This document shows positions 9,311-17,540 of a DNA stretch of 64,000 bases, piece by piece. Location of the stretch: assembly GCA_964499485.1 (NCBI GenBank), contig CAZCLF010000005.1:1-64000 (forward strand), read 5' to 3'. How positions within the stretch are numbered: the first letter of the stretch is position 1; each line of letters opens with the position of its first letter. The DNA comes from Ga0074130 sp964499485. GTDB lineage: Bacteria; Pseudomonadota; Gammaproteobacteria; Burkholderiales; Rhodocyclaceae. Made by a program: the position numbers and the translations under genes. The notes beneath the pieces were generated by a model. That model was not told where the DNA came from, searched no databases, and was given only the letters and a program-made list of their open reading frames with translations.

Positions 9311-9664
9311 ATGGCACTCAATGAAGATTTCCTCCGCCTAGCCAGTGCGGCACGCGCACGTATTCGTGAAATCAGCCCAGCTGATGCACGTGAGGCTGTT
9401 TCGCATGGTGCAGTTCTGATCGATGTGCGTGACGCTGACGAGTTGATGGAGAAGCCAGCCGTGGCTGGCGCACTGAATATTAGTCGTGGTCGGCTTGAAC
9501 TCAAGATCGCTGAGGCGGTACCGGACAAGGACACGCCGATCGTTCTCTATTGCGCGGGAGGGAACCGGGGGGCGCTTGCTGCTGATAGTTTGCAACAACT
9601 TGGCTATCGAAACGTCTCGAACATTCAGGGTGGTCTTTCTGCCTTCACCCAGAGTGACACTTAA
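9311..9664 (+). CDS. Single-domain rhodanese-like protein
   Basis: Sulfurtransferase-fold protein of 117 residues, cytoplasmic (no signal peptide). The active-site loop is CAGGNRG with Cys81, so the persulfide-forming Cys is present. The motif LIDVRDADEL and the C-terminal GYRNVSNIQGGLSAF are typical of single-domain rhodaneses. The start at 9311 is preceded by GGAGAT eight bases upstream. It stands between the SDR and glutathione peroxidase genes on the same strand. A role in sulfur transfer or thiol redox stress is inferred; its natural substrate cannot be read from sequence. Confidence 0.88.
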   Translation: MALNEDFLRLASAARARIREISPADAREAVSHGAVLIDVRDADELMEKPAVAGALNISRGRLELKIAEAVPDKDTPIVLYCAGGNRGALAADSLQQLGYRNVSNIQGGLSAFTQSDT

Positions 9665-9690
9665 CCCGTCACCGTTAAAGGAGTCTTCCC

Positions 9691-10173
9691 ATGAGCTCAT
9701 CTCTCTACGACATTCCGCTAACTCGCCTGAACGGCGAGTCCACCACCCTCAAGGAATATGCCAACAAGGTGCTATTGGTGGTGAACACCGCCAGCCAATG
9801 TGGGCTGACGCCACAATATGACGGACTCGAAGCGCTTTACAAAAAATATGCGGATCAGGGATTGGTCGTATTGGGATTTCCCAGCAATCAATTTGGTGCA
9901 CAGGAACCTGGCACTCCGTCGGAGATTGCTACGTTCTGCAGCAAGAACTACAGCGTGACGTTTCCGTTGTTCGCCAAGACTGATGTGAATGGCCCGAATG
10001 CACACCCCTTGTATGTATGGCTTAAACAAAATGCGCCAGGCGAGGCACCCGATGATATCGGCTGGAACTTTGCCAAATTTCTGATTGGCCGCGACGGTAA
10101 AGTAATTGCTCGTTACGCGCCTACCGTTGTGCCGTCGGCTCTTGCCGCCACCATCGAAGCCGCGCTGAGCTAA
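9691..10173 (+). CDS. Glutathione/thioredoxin-dependent peroxidase (GPx family)
   Basis: Reduces hydroperoxides. It has 160 residues, the normal length for bacterial BtuE/GPx proteins. The catalytic tetrad is visible: Cys37 (NTASQCGLT), Gln71 (QEPG), Trp125 and Asn126 (GWNF). Cys83 (TFCSKNY) is in the place of the resolving Cys of thioredoxin-dependent GPx enzymes, so thioredoxin may be the reductant. The peroxidatic residue is Cys, not selenocysteine. AAGGAG lies eight bases before ATG 9691. It is next to a rhodanese and a YfcG-type GST, forming a small thiol-stress group. Confidence 0.93.
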   Translation: MSSSLYDIPLTRLNGESTTLKEYANKVLLVVNTASQCGLTPQYDGLEALYKKYADQGLVVLGFPSNQFGAQEPGTPSEIATFCSKNYSVTFPLFAKTDVNGPNAHPLYVWLKQNAPGEAPDDIGWNFAKFLIGRDGKVIARYAPTVVPSALAATIEAALS

Positions 10174-10252
10174 CTATCGTAACGCTAACCTTTTGCACGC
10201 CGTCGTCGCTGATTGCGTCCGGCGGATACTCTTTTATTCCGAAAGCCAGACC

Positions 10253-10885
10253 ATGATTGACCTTTATTACTGGGGAACACCCAATGGCCACAAGATCACA
10301 CTCTTCCTAGAGGAGAGTGGTCTGGATTACACGCTTCATCGCATTGATATCGGAAATGGCGAGCAGTTTGCGCCCGCGTTTCTCAAAATTGCGCCGAACA
10401 ATCGTATTCCTGCAATTGTCGATCATGCGCCGACTGATGGTGGCGAGCCCATTTCGCTCTTTGAATCGGGTGCCATTCTCCTCTACTTGGCTGAGAAGAC
10501 CGGGCAATTCATTCCCAACGATCTACGTGGGCGAAACCTCATGCTGCAGTGGCTCTTTTGGCAAGTAGGGGGACTCGGACCGATGGCCGGTCAGAACCAT
10601 CACTTCAGCACTTTCGCGCCTGAAAAATTGCCCTATGCGATTGATCGTTATGTCACCGAAACCGCCCGTCTCTATGGCGTGCTGAATACGCACCTCGAAA
10701 ACCACGCTTTTATTTGTGGCGACGCATACTCCATCGCAGACATGGCCTGCTATCCATGGATCGTTCCGCATGCTCGTCAAAGCCAACGTCTTGAGGACTT
10801 CCCACACCTCAAGCGTTGGTTTGATCGCATTGCCATGCGCCCAGCAACGCAACGCGCATACGCCATTCCCAAAACCACTGTCTGA
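10253..10885 (+). CDS. yfcG: Glutathione S-transferase, YfcG/Ure2-like (Nu class)
   Basis: The 210-residue protein has the N-terminal thioredoxin fold (IDLYYWGTPNGHKITLFLEE, conserved TPNGHK) and the all-helical C-terminal domain (LQWLFWQVGGLGPM, QNHHF). These segments closely follow E. coli YfcG, a GST with glutathione-dependent disulfide-bond reductase activity and a Thr/Asn active site in place of Tyr or Ser. The start at 10253 matches the conserved first residue; an upstream in-frame start would add 20 residues unlike the family. The stop codon (10883-10885) directly abuts the stop of the convergent chemoreceptor gene. Confidence 0.92.
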   Translation: MIDLYYWGTPNGHKITLFLEESGLDYTLHRIDIGNGEQFAPAFLKIAPNNRIPAIVDHAPTDGGEPISLFESGAILLYLAEKTGQFIPNDLRGRNLMLQWLFWQVGGLGPMAGQNHHFSTFAPEKLPYAIDRYVTETARLYGVLNTHLENHAFICGDAYSIADMACYPWIVPHARQSQRLEDFPHLKRWFDRIAMRPATQRAYAIPKTTV

Positions 10886-12517
10886 TTATTGGGTTCGGAA
10901 ATACGCTACGTTGGCTGTTAGGGTCGCTGCCATCGCTGAAAACTCATCGGCCATGCCAGCCACCACTTGGGTGGCAGACGAGTTTTCATCTGCCATCTGC
11001 GCGACACGTTGAACATTTTGAGCGATTTCAGTACAGGCATTATTTTGCTCAACCAAGGCGACCGAAATTTCGTTGGTCACTTGCTTGACTTGCGATGACA
11101 TGCCCGCAATCTCCAGAATCGTTTCATCTGACTGACGGGCTCGTTCTGCCCCTCGCTCCACTTCACCCACCATGGAGCCCATGTTATCCACGGCGGTTTG
11201 TGCACTGGATTGCATGCGCGTAATGAAATCCGAGATTTCCACCGTCGCAGATGAGGTTCGTTCGGCTAGCTTACGGACTTCATCTGCGACCACGGCAAAT
11301 CCTCGTCCGTGCTCACCGGCACGTGCTGCTTCAATGGCGGCATTCAAGGCCAGCAAGTTGGTCTGATCGGCAACCTCCTTGATGACCTGCACGATGCCGG
11401 AAATTTGCTGTGACTCTTGGCCAAGTTGATTGATCTGCGACGACGCAGTATTGACGCTATCAACTACGGTCATGATTGCGCCCGCAGCGGCCTGGATGAC
11501 CTGGCTACCTTCTGTCGCCTTCTCATTTGACTCGATCGCCAGTCGGGTTCCTTCGGAGGCCGAGTCTGTCACATGCGCAACACTCACAGTCATTTGCTCA
11601 ACAGCAGCCGCCATGCTGGCGGTGGCCTCACCTTGATTACGAATGCCGCCTGATAACTGCTCGGCCGCTACGGACAAGGAGTGTGCGGAAGAGTGTAGAA
11701 CCGTAGAAGACTGAACTACGCCTTGGATCATGTCTCGCAGCTTGTCCTGCATTGATACAGCAGCAGCCATCACGCTATTTCCTCCCCGCTGATCCATGTT
11801 GATCTGCGCGGTAAGGTCACCGGCTGCGATACGCTGCATGACTGCGACAACATCGTCCGGTTCTGCCCCCAGTTTGCTAACGAGCTGGGAAATGATCTTT
11901 CCAGAAATCAAGCCACCTACAATTACAGCCACCACTAACAGGATGAACACGTGCTTTTGCGCAGCATGGTATTCAGCGATCGAGAGCTCGTAAATTTCCT
12001 TTGATACTCGGACTTGTAGCTCGACTAACTTTGAGATGGTATCGCCCAAAGGATCAATCGCTGGATACATGTCCTTAGCGGCGTACTCGCGCAGACCATC
12101 CCGGTTTTGCTCCTTAACCAGCGACTGCAGTCTAGCCACCGCCGCATCTGCCTTTTTCATTTGCTCGACGGCTTGGTCAGCCAGCTGCTTTTCCTCAGGC
12201 GTCAGGTAGGTCGCGATGTATTCGCCCCACTGCTTTTCTTTTTCTTTTAGTGCTTGGGCAAAGCTCTCATCGGCTTGCTGCCAAGTGAGCGCACCATCGC
12301 GCAGCTTGTGCGTGGTATCGACGACATTCACCGCGTACGTATCTGACACGATCTTCAGCTGCATCAACGGCTGAACGCGATTGACATACATGTCATCGAG
12401 CTCACCATTGGCCACCTTTAATTCGATCAGCCCTAATGCTGCAATCAGCGCCATAAAAGTGGTCATGACAGCGACCACGAGATACAGCTGGTGTTTGACT
12501 TTCATCCTGTTCAACAT
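10886..12517 (-). CDS. Methyl-accepting chemotaxis protein with 4-helix-bundle sensor
   Basis: A transmembrane chemoreceptor of 543 residues. There is a first membrane helix at about 10-30, a periplasmic four-helix bundle (about 35-175), a second membrane helix (HVFILLVVAVIVGGLISG), HAMP, then the cytoplasmic signalling hairpin with the conserved ALNAAIEAARAGEHGRGFAV tip. ATG 12517 is chosen because GAGGAA lies just upstream; an earlier start would add ten residues. The ligand is unknown. It ends next to the GST stop with no intergenic base. No C-terminal CheR-docking pentapeptide is visible (it ends AYFRTQ-like). A TAAAGT element about 60 bases upstream hints at FliA control, but the -10 is poor. 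Confidence 0.93.
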   Translation of the reverse strand: MLNRMKVKHQLYLVVAVMTTFMALIAALGLIELKVANGELDDMYVNRVQPLMQLKIVSDTYAVNVVDTTHKLRDGALTWQQADESFAQALKEKEKQWGEYIATYLTPEEKQLADQAVEQMKKADAAVARLQSLVKEQNRDGLREYAAKDMYPAIDPLGDTISKLVELQVRVSKEIYELSIAEYHAAQKHVFILLVVAVIVGGLISGKIISQLVSKLGAEPDDVVAVMQRIAAGDLTAQINMDQRGGNSVMAAAVSMQDKLRDMIQGVVQSSTVLHSSAHSLSVAAEQLSGGIRNQGEATASMAAAVEQMTVSVAHVTDSASEGTRLAIESNEKATEGSQVIQAAAGAIMTVVDSVNTASSQINQLGQESQQISGIVQVIKEVADQTNLLALNAAIEAARAGEHGRGFAVVADEVRKLAERTSSATVEISDFITRMQSSAQTAVDNMGSMVGEVERGAERARQSDETILEIAGMSSQVKQVTNEISVALVEQNNACTEIAQNVQRVAQMADENSSATQVVAGMADEFSAMAATLTANVAYFRTQ

Positions 12518-12725
12518 GTGCGATTCCTCTACCGTTGCGCTACTCAAACCCCCATCCGAAATGCTTTTGTTATCACTTTACGATTTATTATTATTAATAG
12601 ATACTTAAGCCACTGTAGACCTGTCGCCCGACAAGAAACTTACGTTTCATTAAAGTTGTTATTAGCGATTTTGTCAAATAATAGACAGTCCTCAATAGGC
12701 TGCCAAGCGTGTGTTGCAGTGAGCC

Positions 12726-13649
12726 CTATTGCGGATCGACACACACGCCTTCTCGCAGTGCCTCTTGCATGGGCTTCGGGCTGGCGCGCCCGTGCACCAA
12801 CCTCACTTTGTCTGAATCAATGAGGTTACAGATATAGAGGAATCGGCCTTCGATTCTGGCAAACAACTCGGTTGCTTCCGGCCAGTGAATTCCCATTCTG
12901 AGCAGGCTAGGCGCCGATAATGAAGGCACGCGGTTATCTGGGACCTGTGCCAAGTCGAGCGCATGTGCCAGCACACTCCCGTAGTGAATGACACTCGCCA
13001 TGCCCATATACTCGGCCTCTTCCTCACTTGCTTGCGTTTGCCCCAGGATGGCTTCAGCGATGACATCCGGAAGTCGCCAACTTCTCGCCAACTCGTAGCC
13101 AACACGCACATGATCCACCCCGAGGAGGCTTACTTCGATTTCATGCAGCGCTCCGTTGCTACGCTCCCAGAGCGTCAGCAAATCCAGATACTCCTCGCGA
13201 AAAATGGAATACAAAAGCAGCTTTCCAATGCCATGTAGCAAACCTGTAATGTAGGCAATTGAGGGATTCTCGCCGGTCCGGCGGGCCATTTCCTCTGCAC
13301 ATACCGCAACTGCAACACTTTCCAACCACAAGGAACCTAAGCGCTCAGGTGTGTCTAGTGCAAAAACCTCGAGCATCGCATTGTTAATGGCAATGTCACG
13401 CAGGCGATTAAAGCCAAGCATTGGCACAGCCTGCTCAAGCAAGCTGATGCCTTGTTTGCCATAGGCGCCCGCATTTGCCAGGGCAATCACACGCGCAGTT
13501 AGCACCGGATCAGATTTGATTTGACTGACCAGCTGATCCAGGGTGACGTCCTCATCTGACAGCAGCTGAATCAGCTTACTGACGACAGGCGGCAAGCTTG
13601 GCATACGGTCAGTATTCGCGAGGACCCTTGCGATTACGCTAGTTCGCAT
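12726..13649 (-). CDS. HDOD-domain signalling protein
   Basis: 307 residues dominated by an HDOD domain, a degenerate relative of HD phosphohydrolases (LPPVVSKLIQLLSDEDVTLD at about 19-38, DPVLTARVIALANAGAYG, LLHGIGKLLLYS at about 136-147). The HD metal-binding pattern is incomplete, as usual for HDOD, so it likely acts by protein contact in signalling, chemotaxis or c-di-GMP circuits rather than as an enzyme. Its start overlaps the last 16 bases of the upstream gene, indicating translational coupling. It is downstream of that gene and near a chemoreceptor. The exact partner is unknown. Confidence 0.88.
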   Translation of the reverse strand: MRTSVIARVLANTDRMPSLPPVVSKLIQLLSDEDVTLDQLVSQIKSDPVLTARVIALANAGAYGKQGISLLEQAVPMLGFNRLRDIAINNAMLEVFALDTPERLGSLWLESVAVAVCAEEMARRTGENPSIAYITGLLHGIGKLLLYSIFREEYLDLLTLWERSNGALHEIEVSLLGVDHVRVGYELARSWRLPDVIAEAILGQTQASEEEAEYMGMASVIHYGSVLAHALDLAQVPDNRVPSLSAPSLLRMGIHWPEATELFARIEGRFLYICNLIDSDKVRLVHGRASPKPMQEALREGVCVDPQ

Positions 13650-14311
13650 GGCATGAGTTCGTTCATACGGTACGACATGAGCGTTTCACGTAATGCACTG
13701 TGTGCGTAACTACCGCCACCACGGAAAATGTAGTTCACCCGATCACGAGCGGCTCTCAACGCCATCTCTAGTTGCTCGGCGGTTCTGTCGTCCTTCACCG
13801 CAACCTCTATGTATTCCACGCCACGCTCAATGAGTCGCTGAATATGTGTGTCGTTGAGATCGACCCCTGACGCCAGCAAAACCCGACCATCCCTGAGTCT
13901 GACCGGTTGAATCAACTGCATACCCGGACAGGCTTGCGCCGGTAACAAACGAAGTTTTCTGCCAAGCGGCTGGTGCCGTTGCGGAGCTGGCTGGATGCGC
14001 GAGGCAAGTGGGTGGGCACTGTGCTGGCGCAAAAAATCCTCAATCAGATGGCAGGCGGCGGCTTTGGAAATCCCATGCGGGATCGAGCGCATATTAATGG
14101 TGAGCGGGCGCTTTTCTGCTGGGGTCGCGACACCGCCCATCATGATTTGGAAGCGTGATGACTGTTTGTTCAGCTCAATCAGGACGAGGGCACCTTCGGG
14201 TGCAGCGTCTTGGGTAATCGAGATCTTGAGCGAGCGGGACTGCATGTCATCCGACAGCCCGGGTAAATGAAGAAGGGAGGCCAACTCCCGTACAAACTCT
14301 TCATTTGTCAT
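13634..14311 (-). CDS. Unrecognised protein coupled to the HDOD gene; HD-GYP-N-terminus-like segment
   Basis: 225 residues starting at ATG 14311, with AGGAG five bases upstream. I do not recognise the whole protein. Residues about 115-190 (GMQLIQPVRLRDGRVLLASG, then a helix and VEYIEVAV) resemble the small domain that often precedes HD-GYP domains. The N-terminal 110 residues have no match I can name; there is no signal peptide or membrane segment. Its 3' end overlaps the HDOD start by 16 bases, so the two are probably made together and may interact. A signalling role is inferred from this partnership only. Confidence 0.75.
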   Translation of the reverse strand: MTNEEFVRELASLLHLPGLSDDMQSRSLKISITQDAAPEGALVLIELNKQSSRFQIMMGGVATPAEKRPLTINMRSIPHGISKAAACHLIEDFLRQHSAHPLASRIQPAPQRHQPLGRKLRLLPAQACPGMQLIQPVRLRDGRVLLASGVDLNDTHIQRLIERGVEYIEVAVKDDRTAEQLEMALRAARDRVNYIFRGGGSYAHSALRETLMSYRMNELMPCELA

Positions 14312-14712
14312 TGCGACTCCTACTGAATTAGGGCTGTATGGCCATTCATCTGGAGCGCAATCATGAGTGACGGGAAGTTTCCCGGCAGCTCTGCTGGCAT
14401 CGTGAATTCACCTTAGCCCAGAAGCTTTGCGTCCCCATCTTTCGATAGGTTTGCCAATAATTTGGCAATATTAACATTTTATTTCTTTGCTGAAATCCTT
14501 AATGAGAATGAAGGTCAGTTATTAATGACGACAACGCTATTTATTTTATTAAAATCAAATGTCTAAAAAATAACAGCAAATGCATTTCGAATATTATCCG
14601 AACACAGAAGTGATACATATGAAATATTGAGCATCAAGCCTCGGTGATGGTTCGACCCTGCACAAGTGCTATAGGCGCTCAAACCTGCACCACCGAGGGC
14701 TGCGGATACGTG
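14312..14712. other. 400-base intergenic region, AT-rich, with palindromes
   Basis: No gene is seen. The first 90 bases should hold the promoter of the 13634-14311 gene. Bases about 14465-14600 are strikingly AT-rich compared with the rest of the window. A palindrome TTGCCAA-taat-TTGGCAA occupies 14451-14468 and could be an operator. A second, more complex inverted repeat (14637-14701) is listed separately. Confidence 0.5.
14637..14701. repeat. Complex inverted repeat, possible structured RNA or terminator
   Basis: Outer arms CCTCGGTG (14639-14646) and CACCGAGG (14691-14698) pair perfectly, extended by two pairs beyond a one-base bulge. Inside lie two small hairpins, GGT-tcg-ACC and GCAC-aa-GTGC. 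It begins 12 bases after the SRPBCC stop, so it may end that transcript, but no T-run follows on either strand. Confidence 0.4.
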
Positions 14713-15129
14713 TCAGGCGGCGCCTGTCTGCTGAGCCCGTTCGAGCATTACTTTGAGGGTCTTCAGATCTCGCGTCACGGCTTGTATGTCGCGAAGGAAG
14801 GCTTCTTCGCACATGTCCTCGTGCTGGAAGAGGGTAAATGTCAGTTCGCTGCCCTCCCCATTGGCGACAACGCGGACAGGGTTCAGTGTTGTGCTGCCAT
14901 CCGGCAGTGTCACCGTGTGGTCAAGTACACCGAAGGCATTGTCAGCACAGAAGATCAGCTGGACGGTTCCCATCTCGCCCCCGGTATCGACATGCCAAAT
15001 ACCATCGTTGACGGTCACGGATTTACAAATAGCAGGCGCCCATTCCGGTAATTGATCAGGGTCGCGCACACACGCATAGACACGGGCGGGTGGCACCTCA
15101 ATCTCAACACTGACAGTTCGGCTGCGCAC
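14713..15129 (-). CDS. SRPBCC-family (polyketide cyclase/START-like) protein
   Basis: 138 residues with the helix-grip features of the SRPBCC fold: a first strand SVEIEVPPARVYACVRDPDQ, then LPEWAP, and a long C-terminal helix (about 110-135). Such proteins bind small hydrophobic ligands in a central cavity; the ligand here is unknown. The start is GTG at 15129, two bases after the ribD stop, so translation probably continues from ribD. It is the last gene of the nrdR-ribD unit. A link to riboflavin synthesis is possible but not shown by sequence. Confidence 0.82.
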   Translation of the reverse strand: MRSRTVSVEIEVPPARVYACVRDPDQLPEWAPAICKSVTVNDGIWHVDTGGEMGTVQLIFCADNAFGVLDHTVTLPDGSTTLNPVRVVANGEGSELTFTLFQHEDMCEEAFLRDIQAVTRDLKTLKVMLERAQQTGAA

Positions 15130-15131
15130 CG

Positions 15132-16268
15132 TTATTTCAAGGGCCGCGCAAGCATGCGCAAATCATCGCCAATGATCGTGCGCTCCATGATCTTAAGGCG
15201 TGTGGCCTGACCGAGTTCAGTCAGCTCATGCAGGCTGAACATGCCCTGTGCCTTATCTCCCATCAGCATGGGCGCTTGATAGATGAGGAACTCGTCAACA
15301 CAGCCTTCGCGTAGCAGCGAGCCATTGAGCTTGCCACCCGCCTCGGCATGCACCTCATTAATGCCGCGCTCACCTAGCGCTTGCAGCATGGCATGCAAAT
15401 CCACCTTACCGTTCGCGTTAGGCAGGATCAGCACCTCGGCGCCCACTGCCTGAAGTGCAGCGATGCGCTCACGATCATCCACCGCACCGACGATCAGACT
15501 ATTGCCCCCTTGCAGGACACGTGCAGTCGGATAAATCTGTAAGCGGCTATCGATCACCACACGCAGCGGTTGGCGAAGCGGCTCAGTACCCGTATCCACG
15601 CCACGCACGGTGAGCTGCGGATTGTCTTCCTTGACGGTGCCGAAGCCCGTGAGAATGGCGCAAGCACGTGCACGCCAGTGATGACCGTCGAGCCGTGCGG
15701 CCTCACCGGTAATCCATTGCGACTGGTTATTGTTGAGTGCAACCTTACCGTCGAGACTGGCCGCCGTCTTGAGACGCAACCAAGGACGACCGCGTGTCAT
15801 TCGCGAGACAAAGCCGATATTGAGTTCGGCTGCCTCATTTTCGAGCAGACCCGATTGGACGCTAATGCCCGCTGCGGCGAGTCGTGCCAGCCCCTTGCCA
15901 GCGACAAGCGGATTAGGGTCGGTCATGGCGGCAACCACACGTGACACACCCGCATTCAACAGGGCATCAACACATGGCCCGGTGCGCCCCGTGTGATTGC
16001 ACGGTTCCAGCGTGACGTAGGCAGTTGCACCGCGGGCGCGCTCACCTGCATCACGCAAGGCGTGCACTTCGGCATGTGCCTCACCCGCTTTGACATGCCA
16101 ACCGCGACCCACCACCGTACCGATTCCATCCGTCGTTGGCTGCACAATCACACAGCCAACACGCGGATTGGGCGTGGTGCTGAATAAGCCGAGTCGCGCC
16201 AGACGCAGCGCTTCGGCCATCCAGGCATGATCAGCGGCGCTAAAGGCCTGTGCGTTAGGTTGGCTCAC
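15132..16268 (-). CDS. ribD: Riboflavin biosynthesis deaminase/reductase RibD
   Basis: Bifunctional enzyme for the second and third steps of riboflavin synthesis: deamination of the diaminopyrimidine, then NADPH reduction of the ribose. It has 378 residues. The N-terminal deaminase has the zinc motifs HAEVHAL and PCNHTGRTGPC (about 58-95). The C-terminal reductase starts near 155 (RPWLRLKTAASLDGKVAL, ITGEAAR). The GTG start at 16268 overlaps the nrdR stop in a GTGA, so the two are translationally coupled; nrdR-ribD is a common betaproteobacterial pair. No FMN riboswitch is seen upstream. Confidence 0.96.
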   Translation of the reverse strand: MSQPNAQAFSAADHAWMAEALRLARLGLFSTTPNPRVGCVIVQPTTDGIGTVVGRGWHVKAGEAHAEVHALRDAGERARGATAYVTLEPCNHTGRTGPCVDALLNAGVSRVVAAMTDPNPLVAGKGLARLAAAGISVQSGLLENEAAELNIGFVSRMTRGRPWLRLKTAASLDGKVALNNNQSQWITGEAARLDGHHWRARACAILTGFGTVKEDNPQLTVRGVDTGTEPLRQPLRVVIDSRLQIYPTARVLQGGNSLIVGAVDDRERIAALQAVGAEVLILPNANGKVDLHAMLQALGERGINEVHAEAGGKLNGSLLREGCVDEFLIYQAPMLMGDKAQGMFSLHELTELGQATRLKIMERTIIGDDLRMLARPLK

Positions 16269-16753
16269 TTGTTCTTTTTACCACTGCCGGATTTTGTTGG
16301 CCGTGGCGTCTTGGCTTCGCGAATCACATCAGAGAATTCGTCGATGTCGGTGAAGTTCCGATACACCGAAGCAAAGCGCACATAGGCCACCATGTCGAGC
16401 TTACGTAACTCGCGCATCACCAGATCGCCAATACGGTCCGATGCAATTTCGCGCTCGCCCAAGGTCACCAGTTTGTCCACCACGCGATCCATTGCCGCGT
16501 CGATGTTCTCAGTCATCACCGGGCGCTTGCGCAGTGCCAGCATAAAGCTGGCCTTCAATTTGTCGCGGCTGAATTCGGTGCGGCTGCCGTTCTTCTTCAC
16601 GACCGCAGGCATTTGCAGCTCAACCCGCTCATAAGTCGTGAAGCGTTTGTCGCAAGCCGGGCAACGACGGCGACGGCGAACCGTATCTTCCTCGTCGTTG
16701 AGGCGTGTATCGACAACCTGGGTATTCAGATCACCGCAATAGGGACATTTCAT
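16265..16753 (-). CDS. nrdR: Transcriptional repressor NrdR
   Basis: ATP/dATP-sensing repressor of ribonucleotide reductase genes; about 162 residues from ATG 16753. The N-terminal zinc ribbon has the pairs CPYC and CPAC with a basic RRRRR stretch, followed by the ATP-cone domain (about 49-139; VVKKNGSRTEFSRDKL). The ATG overlaps the stop of the upstream exported-protein gene (ATGA) and the TGA overlaps the ribD start (GTGA), so three genes are chained. A further in-frame ATG 13 codons upstream is rejected because NrdR begins MKCPYC. No NrdR-box pair was found in this window. Confidence 0.97.
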   Translation of the reverse strand: MKCPYCGDLNTQVVDTRLNDEEDTVRRRRRCPACDKRFTTYERVELQMPAVVKKNGSRTEFSRDKLKASFMLALRKRPVMTENIDAAMDRVVDKLVTLGEREIASDRIGDLVMRELRKLDMVAYVRFASVYRNFTDIDEFSDVIREAKTPRPTKSGSGKKNK

Positions 16754-17517
16754 TGCTGAGGGTCGCTCTTTTTCAGACTGGCTTTGGTGCACAGCGCCCG
16801 GTTAAACCAGGTCGCTTTTGCCACATCAATGTAGTTATCGAAATCACACGGCGGTAGATAAAATCCATTCCCGCCTTCCTTCAAATCTTCTTCGCCTTTG
16901 AAATCTGCGGCCAGCGTGGCACTCAAGGTTTTTAAACACTGTGCGGGCTTGCCGCCATGATATTGCGCCAGCGCTAAATCGTTGCGCACTTGGTCGAGCT
17001 CAATCCGGTGCATGAAATCATCGCAGCCTGTCAGCAAGGTCTGCGCTACATCCTCAGCCTGCTGGTATCGACGCGAACGATACAAGGCCATGAATTGATC
17101 ACGGGCCTTCTGACGGTTTTTGGTCGTGCATGCCTTGGGTGGAATGAAGTACGTTCCTTCAAAACCTGCACGCATGCCGCAAAAGTCTCGACAAGCATCC
17201 GCTGTCTTCGCTTCGACACGGATCGCGGCATTGTCCTGCGCAAATGCAATACGGCAGGCTGACGCGCTATCGCCCTGCATCTCCGAATCAGCATGGCCAG
17301 TATGCCCACGAATGACACCTGCCAGATCGCAGGTATGGCAGTTGCCGCCAATGGTATTGATTTCGAACGTCAGCTTTTGCTGTGCATCGCGACGCACGAG
17401 CAATGTGCCGGTATCTCCCTTGAGCACATAATGCCCGGTGCGAATCTCAGGCGGTGCACCATGCGCCAGCGAGGCCATGGCGACCGTCCAGAGAAAGGCC
17501 AGGAGACAGCGGGTCAT
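16750..17517 (-). CDS. Cys-rich exported protein of unknown function between glyA and nrdR
   Basis: 255 residues from ATG 17517. The N-terminal 22 residues form a clear signal peptide (MTRCLLAFLWTVAMASLAHG, cleavage likely after HGA). The mature part has about eleven Cys, including CHTC and CRDFC, consistent with disulfides in the periplasm. A C-terminal helical half (about 135-215) resembles a short TPR-like repeat region. I do not recognise the family. It sits between glyA (23 bases upstream) and nrdR (ATGA overlap), where glyA and nrdR are usually adjacent in related bacteria, so it looks like an inserted member of this operon. Confidence 0.75.
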   Translation of the reverse strand: MTRCLLAFLWTVAMASLAHGAPPEIRTGHYVLKGDTGTLLVRRDAQQKLTFEINTIGGNCHTCDLAGVIRGHTGHADSEMQGDSASACRIAFAQDNAAIRVEAKTADACRDFCGMRAGFEGTYFIPPKACTTKNRQKARDQFMALYRSRRYQQAEDVAQTLLTGCDDFMHRIELDQVRNDLALAQYHGGKPAQCLKTLSATLAADFKGEEDLKEGGNGFYLPPCDFDNYIDVAKATWFNRALCTKASLKKSDPQQ

Positions 17518-17540
17518 GAACGGATGTTTATCCGTCAGAC

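Noticed and set aside
10883..10888. Terminator between the convergent GST and chemoreceptor genes
   Set aside because: The stop codons abut, with no intergenic bases, and no hairpin is visible in the coding ends.
12540..12575. FliA-type promoter before the 4HB chemoreceptor
   Set aside because: TAAAGT fits the -35, but the -10 matches poorly and spacing is off by one; not enough to list as a feature.
14649..14657. GGTTCGACC, like a tRNA T-arm
   Set aside because: No acceptor stem, D-arm or anticodon arm can be built around it, and no CCA-type end follows.
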